Positions 63,025 to 64,000 of a stretch of 64,000 nucleotides of DNA are shown here, piece by piece; positions within the stretch are counted from its first letter, which is position 1, and each line of letters begins with the position of its first letter. The notes beneath the pieces are model-generated. The model ran no database searches. It was not told the DNA's origin and saw nothing but the letters and a program-made list of their open reading frames with translations. The stretch is from Paenibacillus sp. CAA11 (GTDB lineage Bacteria; Bacillota; Bacilli; Paenibacillales; Paenibacillaceae): positions 387,001-451,000 of the forward strand of contig NZ_CP028922.1 of assembly GCF_003060825.1 (NCBI RefSeq). The letters are read 5' to 3'. The position numbers were made by a program, and so were the translations under genes.

Positions 63025-63148
63025 GTTAGAACTTATTGCGGCAAGTTCAACTAACGGGAAACGTTAGCTTAATTTCGAAATCCCTCGGGCTGACCGAGGG
63101 GCGATAGCCTCAATTTTTGAATAGGGTGTTATCTGATGGATACGCCAT

Positions 63149-63751
63149 CTAGGAAACACTAACATTTCTTTTACTTAATTTCTTAAAAACTGAGTATTCC
63201 TTATTGGACTTAATAAAACTTAATATCTTTTTGGCACATTCTATTGGATTCATCTCTTCAGTATTTACTTCGAGGTCGTATTCATTAAAGCAATATATTT
63301 TGCTAAACTGTGAAGCTGCTAGTCCAATCTGTCTATCTCCTCTTGTTTGCTCTCTTCTTATGAGTTCTTCTTCCGAGCATATTACACCTATAAATAACGT
63401 AGGCTGATCGATAAATTGATCAAGAAACTCATTAAACCTCTTGTCATTGTCGATTACGGTATCTGCTATTACATTAAAACCCAATTCTAATAACAATTTA
63501 ATTGTCGAATGGTACACTGAGAATATGGAATCATCAAGTATTTGTGAGACAACTTGATGATCTATTTCTTTTGGAGGATCATCTGGAAATTTATTATTAA
63601 TAAAATCATAGTAATTATTAAAAAAATCCTCAATTGATAAATGATAAAAATGGATCTCTTTCTGATTTATGAGTTCAGTCGATATGGATGTCTTTCCAGA
63701 ACTTGAAGTTCCATTTAGAAAAGCTAATATCCCTTGCTTCAATTTCATCAT
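63149..63751 (-). CDS. Chloramphenicol-phosphotransferase-like P-loop kinase
   Basis: A 200-residue P-loop protein. Walker A is LNGTSSSGKTSIS, and later blocks NVIADTVIDNDKRF, LFIGVICSEEELIRREQTRGDRQIG and the final YDLEVNTEEM match chloramphenicol phosphotransferase-like (CPT) proteins. The family phosphorylates small hydroxyl compounds, and actual chloramphenicol resistance cannot be assumed. Two ATGs (63751, 63748) follow GAAGGG closely, so the exact start is uncertain by one codon. Its AT-rich composition differs from the neighbours and suggests transfer. Confidence 0.82.
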   Translation of the reverse strand: MMKLKQGILAFLNGTSSSGKTSISTELINQKEIHFYHLSIEDFFNNYYDFINNKFPDDPPKEIDHQVVSQILDDSIFSVYHSTIKLLLELGFNVIADTVIDNDKRFNEFLDQFIDQPTLFIGVICSEEELIRREQTRGDRQIGLAASQFSKIYCFNEYDLEVNTEEMNPIECAKKILSFIKSNKEYSVFKKLSKRNVSVS

Positions 63752-63898
63752 CCCTTCAAAAAATACTCCTTCGCTTGGGCTATGTCCTCCTCATTATATT
63801 TCATTTCCAATCACCTATTAAAGAACGTACACGGGTAGCGTGTAGTGCTTAAAGAGGGGACTGATCTTAACCTAAGCACTAGGAAAATACTTTAATTT

Positions 63899-63924
63899 AC
63901 TCCTGACAATACAATGTCAGGAGT
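63899..63924. terminator. Hairpin near the window end
   Basis: ACTCCTGACA (63899-63908) and TGTCAGGAGT (63915-63924) are exact complements with a 6-nt loop. Flanking T content is modest on both sides. A weak ribosome binding site GTAGGGGGC and TTG at the very end might open another gene, but too little is visible. Confidence 0.55.
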
Positions 63925-64000
63925 GTTCTGGTATCATCTGATATTATTAGAGTAGGACACAAGATATTTGTAGGGGGCATCAGCCATTTGAATAAGACAG

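Noticed and set aside
63160-63751. Calling the P-loop kinase a chloramphenicol resistance gene
   Set aside because: Only the fold and motifs match. Many family members act on other substrates, so resistance is not supported.
63961-64000. Possible new gene start at the window end (GTAGGGGGC then TTG)
   Set aside because: Only about four codons are visible, too little to support a coding region.

Overview
The window looks like the chromosome of a low-to-mid GC spore-former of the Bacillales, most probably Paenibacillus. This is inferred from strong AGGAGG-type ribosome binding sites, frequent TTG/GTG starts, a YesM/YesN-type two-component pair beside a LplA/DUF3502-type sugar ABC transporter, many cytoplasmic glycoside hydrolases, and an exported protein ending in a FIMAH-like domain. 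No tRNA, rRNA or CRISPR array was seen.

Layout. (1) 1-2.3 kb: a partial ArsR-type regulator divergent from a GH27 alpha-galactosidase, then a small VOC protein. (2) 2.6-4.1 kb: a membrane GGDEF-EAL protein. (3) 4.2-24.2 kb: a mannoside utilisation locus with sensor kinase, AraC-type response regulator, two cre-like sites, binding lipoprotein, two permeases, and five intracellular glycosidases (GH3, GH38, GH125, an unassigned clan-A-like enzyme, a second GH38). (4) 24.2-25.4 kb: two paralogous lipoproteins. (5) 25.5-33.5 kb: an AT-rich, all-minus-strand RiPP (ribosomally made, modified peptide) island. It has two short Cys-rich precursors with the same leader pattern, a radical SAM/SPASM maturase, an exporter without a peptidase domain, an S41 protease lipoprotein, and a decayed second copy of that protease. 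(6) 33.5-41.8 kb: thioredoxin-like protein, YetF-type membrane fragment, aldo/keto reductase, lipoprotein, a MoxR-DUF58-DUF4129 operon, nitroreductase and acyltransferase. (7) 41.9-43.7 kb: a purine riboswitch with the guanine-type specificity base but ON-type geometry, ahead of an FAD-dependent dehydrogenase. (8) 43.7-52.2 kb: beta-helix protein, AraC regulator, a broken DUF2628-like gene, a large modular exported protein and a small membrane protein. (9) 52.3-53.6 kb: a complete IS3-family element with AAC target duplication. (10) 53.8-64 kb: hypothetical membrane-anchored protein, GH13 oligo-1,6-glucosidase, glutamate racemase, a LacI regulator next to a GH133-like enzyme (GH13 and GH133 share an operator), PhzF-like protein, relics of an HxlR/oxidoreductase pair and an AraC regulator, and a chloramphenicol-phosphotransferase-like kinase.

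How parts work together. In the mannoside locus the kinase/regulator pair probably senses an extracellular glycan, the ABC system imports oligosaccharides and the hydrolases trim them in the cytoplasm. In the RiPP island the radical SAM enzyme would modify the precursors, the ABC protein export them, and the membrane-anchored S41 protease possibly remove the leader outside. The LacI regulator probably controls two alpha-glucan enzymes through CTTAAnCGnTTAAG boxes. Four copies of a roughly 90-bp palindromic element are scattered between 33.5 and 46 kb. The main candidates for something undescribed are the two-precursor RiPP island, the ON-type guanine-class riboswitch and the mobile palindrome family.
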